64,000 nucleotides of DNA from Blautia glucerasea (GTDB lineage: Bacteria > Bacillota > Clostridia > Lachnospirales > Lachnospiraceae), in contig NZ_JAJBMO010000019.1 in NCBI RefSeq assembly GCF_020537505.1, forward strand, positions 15,365 through 79,364. The letters run 5' to 3'. Each line of letters begins with the position of its first letter. Position 1 is the stretch's first letter. The position numbers and the translations under genes are program-made. The notes beneath the pieces are model-generated. The model made no database searches and was not told where the DNA came from. It was given only the letters and a program-made list of their open reading frames with translations. This document shows positions 35,295 through 44,675 of the stretch, in pieces.

Positions 35295-35987
35295 ATGATT
35301 TACACTACTGAAGTTGAAAACATGTGCCCAGTAGCTAAGGGCGCAAAACATGAGCCAGCTCCGATCCCGGAAGAAGGCCAGTGGGTCCATGCCAAAAAAA
35401 TTGAAGATATCTCTGGTTTTACACATGGTGTAGGCTGGTGTGCTCCTCAGCAGGGTGCCTGTAAGCTGTCCTTAAATGTTAAGAATGGTGTAATCGAGGA
35501 AGCCCTTATTGAAACAATCGGATGCTCCGGTATGACACATTCTGCAGCTATGGCAGCAGAGGTTCTTCAGGGTAAGACAATTCTTGAAGCATTAAATACA
35601 GACCTTGTCTGTGATGCAATCAATACAGCAATGAGAGAGCTGTTCCTTCAGATCGTTTATGGCCGTACCCAGAGTGCTTTCTCTGATGACGGTCTTGCTG
35701 TAGGTGCAGGTCTTGAGGACCTTGGTAAAGGCCTTCGTTCCCAGGTTGGTACTATGTACGCTACCAAGGAAAAAGGAGTTCGTTATCTGGAGATGGCAGA
35801 GGGCTATGTAACAGGTATCGCTCTTGACGAAGACAACGAAGTAATCGGATATCAGTTCGTTTCTCTTGGAAAAATGACTGACTTTATCAAAAAAGGTGAT
35901 GATCCTAACACTGCATGGGAGAAAGCAAAAGGTCAGTATGGCCGTGTAGCTGATGCTGTTAAGATTATTGACCCAAGAAAAGAGTAA
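35295..35987 (+). CDS. NifU/IscU-like iron-sulfur cluster scaffold protein
   Basis: This 230-aa protein is related to the N-terminal NifU scaffold. It keeps Cys-containing loops GWCAPQQGACKLSL and IETIGCSGMTHSAAMAAE, and has a C-terminal extension with DEDNEVIGYQFVSLGKMTDF. Cluster assembly is inferred from the family. Codon choice (GCT, GGT, CTT, GTT) is like that of the pyruvate:ferredoxin oxidoreductase gene and unlike most neighbours, which suggests strong expression. AAAGGAG precedes the ATG, and the gene is 27 bp before the GGGtGRT gene. Confidence 0.85.
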   Translation: MIYTTEVENMCPVAKGAKHEPAPIPEEGQWVHAKKIEDISGFTHGVGWCAPQQGACKLSLNVKNGVIEEALIETIGCSGMTHSAAMAAEVLQGKTILEALNTDLVCDAINTAMRELFLQIVYGRTQSAFSDDGLAVGAGLEDLGKGLRSQVGTMYATKEKGVRYLEMAEGYVTGIALDEDNEVIGYQFVSLGKMTDFIKKGDDPNTAWEKAKGQYGRVADAVKIIDPRKE

Positions 35988-36014
35988 GCCACAAGCGAAA
36001 GGAGACGAACAGAA

Positions 36015-37025
36015 ATGGCATTATTTGAAGGATATGAGAGAAGAATTGCTCAGATCAATTCTGTATTAAATAGCTATGGAATCAGCTCTATCGAAGAAGC
36101 TGAGAAAATCACAAAAGACGCTGGTCTTGATGTTTATGATCAGGTTAAGAAAATTCAGCCAATCTGCTTTGAGAACGCTGCATGGGCTTACACAGTAGGC
36201 GCTGCAATCGCGATCAAAAAAGGCTGCAAGAGAGCTGCTGACGCTGCTGCTGCAATCGGAGAAGGACTTCAGGCTTTCTGTATTCCAGGATCCGTTGCTG
36301 ACCACAGAAAAGTAGGTCTTGGACATGGTAACCTTGGTAAAATGCTTCTTGAGGAAGAGACAGAGTGCTTCTGCTTCTTAGCAGGCCATGAGTCCTTCGC
36401 AGCTGCTGAGGGTGCTATCGGTATCGCTGAGAAAGCAAACAAAGTACGTCAGAAACCATTACGTGTTATCCTGAACGGACTTGGAAAAGATGCTGCTCAG
36501 ATTATTTCCCGTATCAACGGATTCACATTTGTTGAGACAAAATATGATTACAAAGAAGCTAAATTAAACGTAATCTATGAGAAACCATACTCTAACGGAC
36601 TTCGTGCTACTGTAAAATGCTACGGTGCAGATGATGTTCAGGAAGGTGTTGCTATCATGCATCACGAGAATGTTGGTGTTTCCATCACAGGTAACTCCAC
36701 TAACCCGACTCGTTTCCAGCATCCGGTTGCAGGTACATACAAGAAAGAATGTATCGAGCAGGGTAAGAAATATTTCTCCGTTGCTTCCGGCGGTGGTACA
36801 GGACGTACTCTTCACCCAGACAACATGGCAGCAGGTCCTGCTTCCTACGGTATGACAGATACTATGGGACGTATGCACTCTGACGCACAGTTTGCTGGAT
36901 CCTCTTCCGTACCGGCTCACGTTGAGATGATGGGTCTGATCGGTATGGGTAACAACCCGATGGTTGGTGCTACTGTTGCTGTAGCTGTTTCTGTAGAGGA
37001 AGCTGCTAAGGCTGGTAAGTTCTGA
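36015..37025 (+). CDS. GGGtGRT protein (unknown function)
   Basis: This 336-aa protein is named for its motif, seen here as SVASGGGTGRTLHPDN. Other conserved blocks are GLGHGNLGKMLLEEETECFCFLAG (cysteines at about 117 and 119), NVGVSITGNSTNPTRFQHP and GLIGMGNNPMVGA. There is no signal peptide or obvious cofactor motif. It is found across anaerobic Clostridia next to a NifU-like gene, as here. The codon bias suggests an abundant protein. An iron-sulfur or redox role is plausible from context but unproven. Confidence 0.88.
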   Translation: MALFEGYERRIAQINSVLNSYGISSIEEAEKITKDAGLDVYDQVKKIQPICFENAAWAYTVGAAIAIKKGCKRAADAAAAIGEGLQAFCIPGSVADHRKVGLGHGNLGKMLLEEETECFCFLAGHESFAAAEGAIGIAEKANKVRQKPLRVILNGLGKDAAQIISRINGFTFVETKYDYKEAKLNVIYEKPYSNGLRATVKCYGADDVQEGVAIMHHENVGVSITGNSTNPTRFQHPVAGTYKKECIEQGKKYFSVASGGGTGRTLHPDNMAAGPASYGMTDTMGRMHSDAQFAGSSSVPAHVEMMGLIGMGNNPMVGATVAVAVSVEEAAKAGKF

Positions 37026-37056
37026 TAATTGAATAAAAAGTTATATAATATTTAAT

Positions 37057-37100
37057 AAAAACAAAGCACTTTCAACAAAAATGGGAGTGCTTTTGTTTTG
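37057..37100 (+). terminator. Terminator after GGGtGRT gene
   Basis: AAAACAAAGCACT pairs with AGTGCTTTTGTTTT. Confidence 0.85.
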
Positions 37101-37229
37101 CCACAAAGTTAACACAAAGGAATTTAAATAGTTGTTTTTAAATCTTCTGAATTTGCATTGCAGCAAGAGTAATGATAGGGTAGTTATGCAGGAAACTGTG
37201 TAAGTACCCTTTTTTTCACTTTTGGTGGA

Positions 37230-37258
37230 TTGACTTTTGTACTAGAGAGATTTACTAT
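37230..37258 (+). promoter_or_regulatory. Promoter of BspA-like protein gene
   Basis: TTGACT (37230-37235) and TACTAT (37253-37258) are separated by 17 bp, about 40 bp before the ribosome site GGGAGG. Confidence 0.55.
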
Positions 37259-37305
37259 TATAGTACAGTTAATTTGATACTATAAGAGGTGGGAGGACAC
37301 AAAGT

Positions 37306-39159
37306 ATGAAGAAGAAAATTTGGGCTGTATTGTTATCATCAGCAATAGCACTTTCTGGTGTGCCAGTGAGTGTATTAGCAGCGGAAGATGCTGCTATAGA
37401 AAATGGTTTTTCCGATGGTCAGGAAGATTACGGTCTGGAATCAAATCGGGAAGATTTTCCTCAAGAAATAAGTGATAAAGAGTTTGATTTTACTTCAGAC
37501 ATAGATTCTTATGAAGGTAGTGTTTCAATTGATACTAATTCTATAAATAGCGGTAGCTGTGGTGATAATGTTACTTGGTCATTGTCTGGAAGTGTTGTCA
37601 CTATTACAGGTAATGGTAAGATGAAGGATTTTTCATATGACGAAGTAAAACCCTGGAATGATGCAACTGAGGTAATTGTTGAAAATGGTGTTACTGGTAT
37701 TGGAGAGTATGCGTTTCAAAATTGTCCAAAGTTACAAACTATTAAAATTCCAGCATCAGTTACTTTAATTGGAAGTATGGAAAGTTCAGATTATTTTCAA
37801 GGATGTATTGACGCATTTGATTATGACGGTGGCAGCTTGATTAATATTGAAGTAAGTGAAGATAATTCTATTTTTTCCTCATGGAAGGGTGTTTTATATA
37901 GCAAAGATAAAACCAAATTATTGTATTGTCCGCGTCAGATTACAAGCATTGAAATACCAAAAGAAACAAAAAATATTTATGTTTCTGCGGTTGCCTGTTG
38001 TGAAAAGCTGAGCTCAGTTGCCATTCCGGAAGGAGTAGAAAGTATTGGTATTTGCGCCTTTGAACATTGTTATGGATTGTTGGAAATAGTAATACCGATT
38101 TCTGTAAATTCAATAGGAACAAGAGCTTTTTATAAGTCAACACCTTTATTTAAAGTATGCGGAAACAGCTACGGGGAAAGCTATGCCAAACAGAATAATT
38201 ATAAATATGAGGTGACAGAAACACATATTCATACCTGGGATGAAGGAACAATAGAGTATGAACCTAACTGCGAGGATGAAGGCAGCATATTATATAAATG
38301 TACTACATGTGGAACTGAAAAACGAGAAACGATTCCCAAAAGAGACCATGTACTTGTACGCGAGGATGCAGAAGAAGCTACATGTACAGAGTATGGATAC
38401 ACAGGAGATTGGTATTGTGCCTTATGTGATGAATTAATTAAAGAAGGAACCGTAATTCCGAAAAAGAATCATGCTTGGGATAAAGGGACAGTGACTAAAG
38501 CGGCAACGTGTGTAACAAATGGTGTTAAAACTTACACTTGTACAGTTGGAGGCGAAGAGAGAACAGAGAGCATTCCAGCAAAAGGACACGCATGGAGTGC
38601 GTGGAAGGTTGTTAAGGCTGCATCGGTATCAGGCGAAGGTTTGCAACAGCGCACTTGTAAAAATTGCAAAAAAGTAGAAAGTAAAAGTATTGCAAAATTA
38701 ACATCTACTCAGACAATCCCATCTACGTTAACAGTAAAAGCAGGTAAAACATCTACTCTGAAACCAGCTTCCTCATGGAAGAATGTTAAGTATTCTACTT
38801 CCAACAAGAAAATTGTAACAGTTGATAAAAAGGGCAAGGTTAAAGGTATTTCGGCAGGCACTGCGAAGATTACAGTAAAATCAGGTTCTAAAAGGGCTGT
38901 GTGCACAATAACAGTACCAGGCACGACAGCAATTAAGAACATTAAATCCTCTATAAATGTAAAGAAGGGTAAGAGCACGACATTGAAACCTAAACTTTCA
39001 TATGCTGGAAGCCCAGATACAGTTACATATAAATCCTCAAACAAGAAGATTGCGATTGTTAGTAAATATGGAAAAATAACAGGTAAAAAGAAAGGCACTG
39101 CAACTATTACGATTAAGTCTGGAAAGATTACAAAGAAGTGTAAAGTGAAAGTTAAGTAG
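37306..39159 (+). CDS. Exported BspA-like leucine-rich protein with C-terminal Ig-like domains
   Basis: This 617-aa protein has a signal peptide (MKKKIWAVLLSSAIALSGVP, cleavage near VLAAED), an acidic spacer, and LRR_5/BspA repeats at about 85-290 (GIGEYAFQNCPKLQTIKIP, SIGICAFEHCYGLLEIVIP). Three Cys-rich HxW modules follow (HTWDEGTIEYEPNC..CTTCG, HAWDKGTVTKAATC), then two Big_2-type Ig-like domains (STSNKKIVTVDKKGKVKGIS, YKSSNKKIAIVSKYGKITG). It is a surface adhesin-type protein. The gene is more AT-rich than its neighbours, consistent with transfer. Confidence 0.85.
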   Translation: MKKKIWAVLLSSAIALSGVPVSVLAAEDAAIENGFSDGQEDYGLESNREDFPQEISDKEFDFTSDIDSYEGSVSIDTNSINSGSCGDNVTWSLSGSVVTITGNGKMKDFSYDEVKPWNDATEVIVENGVTGIGEYAFQNCPKLQTIKIPASVTLIGSMESSDYFQGCIDAFDYDGGSLINIEVSEDNSIFSSWKGVLYSKDKTKLLYCPRQITSIEIPKETKNIYVSAVACCEKLSSVAIPEGVESIGICAFEHCYGLLEIVIPISVNSIGTRAFYKSTPLFKVCGNSYGESYAKQNNYKYEVTETHIHTWDEGTIEYEPNCEDEGSILYKCTTCGTEKRETIPKRDHVLVREDAEEATCTEYGYTGDWYCALCDELIKEGTVIPKKNHAWDKGTVTKAATCVTNGVKTYTCTVGGEERTESIPAKGHAWSAWKVVKAASVSGEGLQQRTCKNCKKVESKSIAKLTSTQTIPSTLTVKAGKTSTLKPASSWKNVKYSTSNKKIVTVDKKGKVKGISAGTAKITVKSGSKRAVCTITVPGTTAIKNIKSSINVKKGKSTTLKPKLSYAGSPDTVTYKSSNKKIAIVSKYGKITGKKKGTATITIKSGKITKKCKVKVK

Positions 39160-39310
39160 TGAATATTGAGTATATTGGACATAATCTGGTATGCCCTGTT
39201 TTTTCAATTGATTTCTACATTGGTCTGACGTAGTATAGTATTATAAAAGTCTCCGTTACCAGAGAAGAAGATACATGTAAACCAGATAACTCAAAAGGAG
39301 GAATAAGCGC

Positions 39311-39775
39311 ATGAAGAAAGCAACATGGAAGGAAAGAATCAATAAATTAATACTGGCAGTGCTTGTTGTTGGTGTCATATTTAGCTGCTCCAATGTAGAA
39401 CAGGCGCAAGCTGCATCTAAAAAAGGTACATATTACTATGGAACTGTGCTTAATCGTACAAAGGGCGGTAAGAAATATGGTTCCTGGCAGCCTGGAACGA
39501 AAAAGGTGAAATACACCAGTAAGTCTATTACATTCTATGGCTCATTTATGAAGAGCAGCAAAGCATCACTGAAATTTAACAAAAAGAATTTCGTAAAGTA
39601 CGGTAAGAAGACTTTTAAATTAACATCTAAGACCCAATATTATTGGACAGATGAATATGGTAGAATACCTGCTAAGAAATATGAGGCTTTAAGATGCTGC
39701 AAGAAATTGAATGGACTTATGGTGGTTCTAAAAGTAACAAATGGAAAAGTTGTATCATTAACGTTCTATTCATAA
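39311..39775 (+). CDS. Small secreted basic protein
   Basis: This 154-aa protein has a signal peptide (KLILAVLVVGVIFSCSNVEQ, with AQAA before the mature part; a lipobox-like FSCS is also present). The mature part is Lys/Tyr/Ser-rich (TYYYGTVLNRTKGGKKYGSW, ASLKFNKKNFVKYGKKTFKL). I do not recognise a family. GGAGGAATAAGCGC precedes the ATG. It follows the BspA-like gene and shares its AT-rich, lysine-rich character. Confidence 0.7.
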   Translation: MKKATWKERINKLILAVLVVGVIFSCSNVEQAQAASKKGTYYYGTVLNRTKGGKKYGSWQPGTKKVKYTSKSITFYGSFMKSSKASLKFNKKNFVKYGKKTFKLTSKTQYYWTDEYGRIPAKKYEALRCCKKLNGLMVVLKVTNGKVVSLTFYS

Positions 39776-39835
39776 GAGATGGAGAAAGAGAGAATAATCA
39801 AAGTTCTTGAAAGAATTGCTTTTTCTTTTTCATAC

Positions 39836-39876
39836 TTGCCAGGGCTTTTCACAAGCCCTGGCTCTCCTTTTTTCTG
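39836..39876 (+). terminator. Terminator after small secreted protein
   Basis: CCAGGGCTT pairs with AAGCCCTGG, followed by CTCTCCTTTTTT. Confidence 0.85.
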
Positions 39877-39966
39877 ACAAAATCAGTCGGATACATTCCA
39901 TTGACGAAAACGGAATTCTATGGTAAAACTTTACTATGTCAATACATTATAGGAGGTTGACCCGAA

Positions 39967-40452
39967 ATGGCAAAAGAAGCAAAGACAAATGCAATGAGAA
40001 TGCTTGACAGACAGAAGGTGAAATACGAAACCCTGGCCTATGAGTGTGATGAATTTATTGATGGAATCCACTGTGCGGACATTACAGGAGCTCCTTATGA
40101 GCAGTCTTTTAAAACACTGGTAATGGAAGGAAAAAGCGGCGGATATTATGTTTTTGTAATACCTATTGAGAAAGAAGTGGATCGAAAAGCAGCGGCAAAG
40201 GCTGTAGGAGAGAAGGCTGTGGATATGATCCATGTGAAAGATATTATAAAGATTACAGGCTATGTTCGCGGAGGCTGTAGCCCGATTGGGATGAAAAAGC
40301 CTTTTCCCACCGTGTTTGATGCTTCAGCAGGAAAATTTCAGGAGATTTATGTAAGTGGAGGAAGAATTGGACTGACTTTAAAGGTTCCGGTAGAGGATCT
40401 TCTGAAGGTTACTGGGGGAAAGCTGGCAGACATTACAGCGAAAGATGAATAA
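39967..40452 (+). CDS. ybaK: Cys-tRNA(Pro)/Cys-tRNA(Cys) deacylase YbaK
   Basis: This 161-aa member of the YbaK/ProX editing-domain family hydrolyses mischarged Cys-tRNA(Pro). Motifs are FKTLVMEGKSGGYYVFVIP (conserved Lys), GYVRGGCSPIGMKK and the C-terminal IYVSGGRIGLTLKV. It is stand-alone and full length. AGGAGGTTGACCCGAA precedes the ATG. Confidence 0.93.
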   Translation: MAKEAKTNAMRMLDRQKVKYETLAYECDEFIDGIHCADITGAPYEQSFKTLVMEGKSGGYYVFVIPIEKEVDRKAAAKAVGEKAVDMIHVKDIIKITGYVRGGCSPIGMKKPFPTVFDASAGKFQEIYVSGGRIGLTLKVPVEDLLKVTGGKLADITAKDE

Positions 40453-40621
40453 GCATATTTTACAGATACTAAAATGATATATGTTAAAATACATATGATA
40501 ATAAGTTGGCTGCGTGATCTGTTGACAACGATTCCAGAGACAGCTTGCAAAGCATTTCTGACACGGGTGCAACAAGTAAATACTATAACAAGCCCGGTGT
40601 ATGGGCAGTAAGGAGGATTTT

Positions 40622-41443
40622 ATGAGAGAAGGAAAGAGATTAAAGAAGCTGCTGCTTGGACTTGCAGCGGCTGCGATGACGGTGATGTGCGCGATGCCTG
40701 TATCAGCAGCCACCAGATCATTTGGCGCAACACTTAAGAAAGGACAATGCATTCACATTGTAAATGAGAATATCAGTGGAAATGCGATCAGCAATTACAC
40801 CCTGCGCATAACACCTAAGACATCTGGAAGCAGATATGATGTGGTATATGCTTATAGTGGAGAGGCTTTAGCACTTAAGAATTGCCGCAGGGATTCCGGC
40901 AATATAACCAATTCCACCTATTTCAAAGCAAACAAGACTGCTAACAGAGGAATCATTGCATGTGTGAAGGCTGTTTCTGGAACTGTCAATGTGAGAGTTA
41001 CAATTACGTCCAGGAATTCGAACGCTGTAATTAAGAAAAGCATTATGAAAAATCACAGCCCATTAAAGTCTTTTGCAGTTCCGAAAGGCCGTAAATTCTG
41101 GATGAAACGAAGAAGCAGTAATATCACTACACTTCCGGTTGTAATTGCAGCAAAGAGTGGAGCATCTATGAAGCGGACACTGACCAAGAGCTCTTATGAA
41201 AAATATGATTTTAAGAATAGCAAAGTTCTTCTGAGAAGATATGTAAATGGAAAGAGGAACTTGTATAAGAAGCGTTCCTATTCTTCCACATATGGCAAGA
41301 CAAGATACTATTCGTTCCTTGTTCCTGCAAATTCTAAGGGAACTGCCTATACAGGAGAGATGGCAACTACCAAGGGAAGTATTACGTATTATTATCCATC
41401 TGATTATGTAAATGTACTTGGCGGTTGGAGTTATGTGAAATAA
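40622..41443 (+). CDS. Secreted basic protein of unknown function
   Basis: This 273-aa protein has a signal peptide (KKLLLGLAAAAMTVMCAMPV, cleavage near VSAATR) and a Lys/Arg/Ser/Tyr-rich mature region with no recognised domain (ITPKTSGSRYDVVYAYSGE, KVLLRRYVNGKRNLYKKRSY). ATG 40622 lies after AAGGAGG; the earlier in-frame ATG at 40601 has no site. It resembles the protein at 39311 in composition but not clearly in sequence. Confidence 0.7.
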   Translation: MREGKRLKKLLLGLAAAAMTVMCAMPVSAATRSFGATLKKGQCIHIVNENISGNAISNYTLRITPKTSGSRYDVVYAYSGEALALKNCRRDSGNITNSTYFKANKTANRGIIACVKAVSGTVNVRVTITSRNSNAVIKKSIMKNHSPLKSFAVPKGRKFWMKRRSSNITTLPVVIAAKSGASMKRTLTKSSYEKYDFKNSKVLLRRYVNGKRNLYKKRSYSSTYGKTRYYSFLVPANSKGTAYTGEMATTKGSITYYYPSDYVNVLGGWSYVK

Positions 41444-41479
41444 ATATTAGAAAATATAGCGGACGAAACGCTATAAGTA

Positions 41480-41526
41480 AAAGAGGAGATTCTGAATCTG
41501 TGTCAGAATCTCCTCTTGATTTTATA
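41480..41526. terminator. Bidirectional terminator
   Basis: AAGAGGAGATTCTGA and TCAGAATCTCCTCTT form a perfect 15-bp stem between convergent genes. Confidence 0.9.
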
Positions 41527-41542
41527 AAAGAACTGATAAAGA

Positions 41543-43183
41543 TTAGTTATCCTGTGCATCTTCTTCATTGATCTCGAAGATGTGACGTTTCTTAGCCATT
41601 TCATCGCTTGCAAGATACTCATCATAAGTTGTGATTTTATCGATCATAGTACCGTTTGGAAGAATCTCCATAATGCGGTTTGCAGTTGTCTGAACAAACT
41701 GATGGTCATGAGAAGTGAAAAGGATAACACCCGGGAATTTGATCAAACCATTGTTCAGTGCAGTGATGGACTCCATATCCAGATGGTTGGTAGGCTCATC
41801 CAGAATTAGGATATTCGCACCGGAAATCATCATCTTGGAAAGAAGACAGCGAACCTTCTCACCACCGGAAAGCACGCGGACACGCTTCACACCGTCCTCG
41901 CCTGGGAAAAGCATACGTCCAAGGAAGCCACGCACATAAGTTGCATCCTTGATCTCGGAATACTGGGTCAGCCAGTCTGTGATAGTAAGGTCATTGTCGA
42001 ATTCTTTTGTGTTGTCCTTCGGGAAATATGCCTGTGTAGTGGTGATTCCCCATTTGTAATTACCCTCATCCGGTTCCATTTCACCAGTGATGATCTTGAA
42101 GAAAGTGGTGATCGCCTGTTCGTTTGCACCAACGAAAGCTACCTTATCTTCGCGGCCAAGAGTAAAGGAAATGTTATCAAGAACCTTTACACCATCGATC
42201 GTCTTGGAAAGATTCTCAACCATGAGAACTTCGTTTCCAATTTCGCGGTTAGGACGGAAGTCGATATATGGATATTTACGGCTGGAAGGACGCATGTCAT
42301 CCAGCTGGATTTTCTCAAGTGCTCTCTTACGGGAAGTAGCCTGTTTGGATTTGGAAGCGTTAGCACTGAACCGGGAAATAAATTCCTGCAGCTCTTTGAT
42401 CTTCTCTTCTTTTTTCTTGTTTGCTTCTTTCATCTGCTTGATGAGGAGCTGGCTGGATTCATACCAGAAATCATAGTTGCCGGCATAAAGCTGAATTTTG
42501 CCATAGTCAATATCAGCAGTCTGTGTACAAACCTTGTTTAGGAAGTAACGGTCATGGGAAACCACGATAACGGTATTGTCAAAATTGATCAGGAACTCTT
42601 CAAGCCATTCGATGGCAGGAAGATCCAGATGGTTGGTAGGCTCATCAAGAAGCAGGATATCCGGATTTCCGAAAAGTGCCTGCGCCAGAAGAACCTTGAC
42701 CTTCATACTACCTGTAAGGTCAGCCATTTGAGCATAATGAAACTCAGTATCAATTCCAAGACCATTCAGAAGAGTAGCAGCATCAGACTCTGCTTCCCAT
42801 CCATTCATTTCTGCAAATTCGCCCTCCAGCTCGCTGGCACGGATTCCATCCTCGTCAGTGAAATCCTCTTTTGCGTAAATGGCTTCTTTCTCTTTCATAA
42901 TCTCATAGAGACGAAGATTACCCATGATAACGGTATCAAGAACTGTATAAGCATCATATTTGAAGTGATCCTGCTGTAAAAAAGAGAGACGCTGACCTGG
43001 TGTGATCACGATATCGCCTTTGGTAGGCTCAAGCTGTCCGGAAAGAATCTTCAGGAATGTGGATTTTCCTGCACCGTTAGCTCCGATCAGACCGTAGCAG
43101 TTTCCTTCAGTAAATTTGATATTAACATCTTCGAAAAGAGCTTTCTTTCCAACTCGCAAAGTAATATTGTTTGCTGAAATCAT
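41543..43183 (-). CDS. ABC-F family ATPase with degenerate second Walker A
   Basis: This 546-aa protein has two ABC domains and no membrane part, with an ABC-F linker (KKKEEKIKELQEFISRF). Domain 1 has GANGAGKST and LLLLDEPTNHLD but a variant signature, LTGSMKVKVLLAQ. Domain 2 has a P-loop-like VGANEQAITTFFK in which the Walker lysine is Ile, followed by normal LSGGEKVRCLL and ILILDEPTNHLD. ABC-F proteins act on the ribosome in translation quality control or antibiotic protection. This subgroup (YkpA/YbiT-like) is common in Firmicutes; a drug-resistance role is not supported. Confidence 0.9.
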   Translation of the reverse strand: MISANNITLRVGKKALFEDVNIKFTEGNCYGLIGANGAGKSTFLKILSGQLEPTKGDIVITPGQRLSFLQQDHFKYDAYTVLDTVIMGNLRLYEIMKEKEAIYAKEDFTDEDGIRASELEGEFAEMNGWEAESDAATLLNGLGIDTEFHYAQMADLTGSMKVKVLLAQALFGNPDILLLDEPTNHLDLPAIEWLEEFLINFDNTVIVVSHDRYFLNKVCTQTADIDYGKIQLYAGNYDFWYESSQLLIKQMKEANKKKEEKIKELQEFISRFSANASKSKQATSRKRALEKIQLDDMRPSSRKYPYIDFRPNREIGNEVLMVENLSKTIDGVKVLDNISFTLGREDKVAFVGANEQAITTFFKIITGEMEPDEGNYKWGITTTQAYFPKDNTKEFDNDLTITDWLTQYSEIKDATYVRGFLGRMLFPGEDGVKRVRVLSGGEKVRCLLSKMMISGANILILDEPTNHLDMESITALNNGLIKFPGVILFTSHDHQFVQTTANRIMEILPNGTMIDKITTYDEYLASDEMAKKRHIFEINEEDAQDN

Positions 43184-43469
43184 ATTTTCCTCCTATTTAA
43201 ATACATCATCCTTATGAATACACACATAATAACAAGTATAGCCGATTTTCATTTTATCGTAAACTGGCAAATTTGCAACAATTATTTCTGGTTTTTCCAC
43301 TGTTTTACAGCATAAACATGCAGAATAAGGAAAAAATCCAAAAACCTTATACTTTACAAAGAAAAATCTCACTGTTATAATTGCTGAATACAATATCTGA
43401 ATGGGAAAATGTTATGATAAAAATAACTTTGTAAAAGATAACTTCAGATATCTGACTGGAGGAAGAAAT

Positions 43470-43997
43470 ATGCCAAAAAAACAAATATATCTGACGGGAT
43501 TTATGGGAACTGGAAAAAGTACAATTTTAAATTGCCTGCATGAGATCTGCGGCCTTGAGAAGATCGAGATGGATGAGCAGATTGTCCGGGAAGAGGGGAT
43601 GAGCATTCCGGATATTTTTGCAGAGAAAGGAGAGGAGTATTTCCGAAACCTGGAGACTGATCTTGTGAAAAGAATCTCTGCTATAGAGAATGTTGTGGTA
43701 TCCTGCGGCGGAGGAACTGTTATGCGCCAGTGTAACGTGGAAGAGATGAAGAAGAGTGGAACAATCGTGCTTCTCACAGCAGAACCGCAGACTGTTTATC
43801 AGAGGGTAAAAGGCAGCCATGATCGGCCTCTCCTTGAAAAAAATATGAATCCAGAGTACATAGGGGGGCTGATGGAGATAAGAAGGCCGAAGTATGAAGC
43901 AGCAGCAGATATTGTTGTAAAAACAGATGGCCGTACTGCAAAAGAAATTTGCCTTGAAATAAAAGAACGTCTAAAACTAGACGATAATCAAAAATAA
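43470..43997 (+). CDS. aroK: Shikimate kinase
   Basis: This 175-aa kinase phosphorylates shikimate in aromatic amino-acid synthesis. Motifs are the P-loop LTGFMGTGKST, shikimate-binding KIEMDEQI and EEYFRNLETDL, the CGGGTV loop and the lid HDRPLLEK. ATG 43470 lies after GGAGGAAG; the frame open from 43401 is not needed. No other aro gene is adjacent. Confidence 0.93.
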   Translation: MPKKQIYLTGFMGTGKSTILNCLHEICGLEKIEMDEQIVREEGMSIPDIFAEKGEEYFRNLETDLVKRISAIENVVVSCGGGTVMRQCNVEEMKKSGTIVLLTAEPQTVYQRVKGSHDRPLLEKNMNPEYIGGLMEIRRPKYEAAADIVVKTDGRTAKEICLEIKERLKLDDNQK

Positions 43998-44145
43998 TTT
44001 GAAATTAATGTTAAAAAATTAAAAAACTGTTGAAAAATGATTAGGGAATTGTTATAATTTAGAATGCTTGGGGAGGGAAGAGCATATAAGGGACATCATA
44101 AATTTGTATTATGATTTTGTGTCCAGTAAGGAGATAATTACAGAT

Positions 44146-44559
44146 ATGTTTATTACGAGAGAGTGCGATTACGCAGCAAGAGTTCTTCGGGCACTGTCAG
44201 GGGAAACCCGCCTTAGCGTTAATGAAATCTGCGAGAAGGAATCCATTACCGCTCCCTTTGCCTATAAGATTCTTAAGAAGCTTCAGAAATCCGGTATTGT
44301 AAAGGGATATCGCGGTGTGCATGGCGGCTATGCCTTGAATAAGCCTCTTAGTGAGCTTACACTTTTTGATGTGTACCGTTCCATAGATCCGGATATGTTT
44401 ATTATTGAATGTATGGAATCCGGTTATGAATGTCCTGCTGACGGAAGGGGAGACCATCTTCCTTGTTATATGCACAGAGAACTTGCAGAGATCCAGCAGG
44501 GTGTCTGGGAGATGCTGAAGAGAAAATCCCTTCAGGAAGTTCTTGTGCCAGAAATGTAA
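44146..44559 (+). CDS. Rrf2-family transcriptional regulator
   Basis: This 137-aa protein has an N-terminal winged helix (FITRECDYAARVLRALSG, APFAYKILKKLQKSGIVKGY, GVHGGYALNKP) and three C-terminal cysteines (IECMESGYECPADG..LPCYMH, spacing C-x6-C-x10-C). These could ligate an Fe-S cluster, as in IscR or NsrR. ATG 44146 after AAGGAG gives the family N-terminus; the frame begins upstream at 44068 without a site. It lies 321 bp before pyruvate:ferredoxin oxidoreductase, an Fe-S enzyme it may regulate (inference). Confidence 0.88.
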   Translation: MFITRECDYAARVLRALSGETRLSVNEICEKESITAPFAYKILKKLQKSGIVKGYRGVHGGYALNKPLSELTLFDVYRSIDPDMFIIECMESGYECPADGRGDHLPCYMHRELAEIQQGVWEMLKRKSLQEVLVPEM

Positions 44560-44630
44560 GTAATGAAATTAATGGCTGCTCACGAAGTGAATCGTGATAC
44601 AGCCTTGAAAATTAATAAGAGATCAGTTAG

Positions 44631-44675
44631 ACCGGTCAGACTTCATGTATGAATATCTGACCGGTATTTTTTATG
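44631..44675 (+). terminator. Terminator after rrf2-family gene
   Basis: ACCGGTCAGA and TCTGACCGGT form a 10-bp stem followed by ATTTTTT. Confidence 0.9.

Noticed and set aside
44574..44604. Hairpin after the Rrf2 gene as a terminator
   Set aside because: There is no T-run after it; the better terminator is at 44631-44675.
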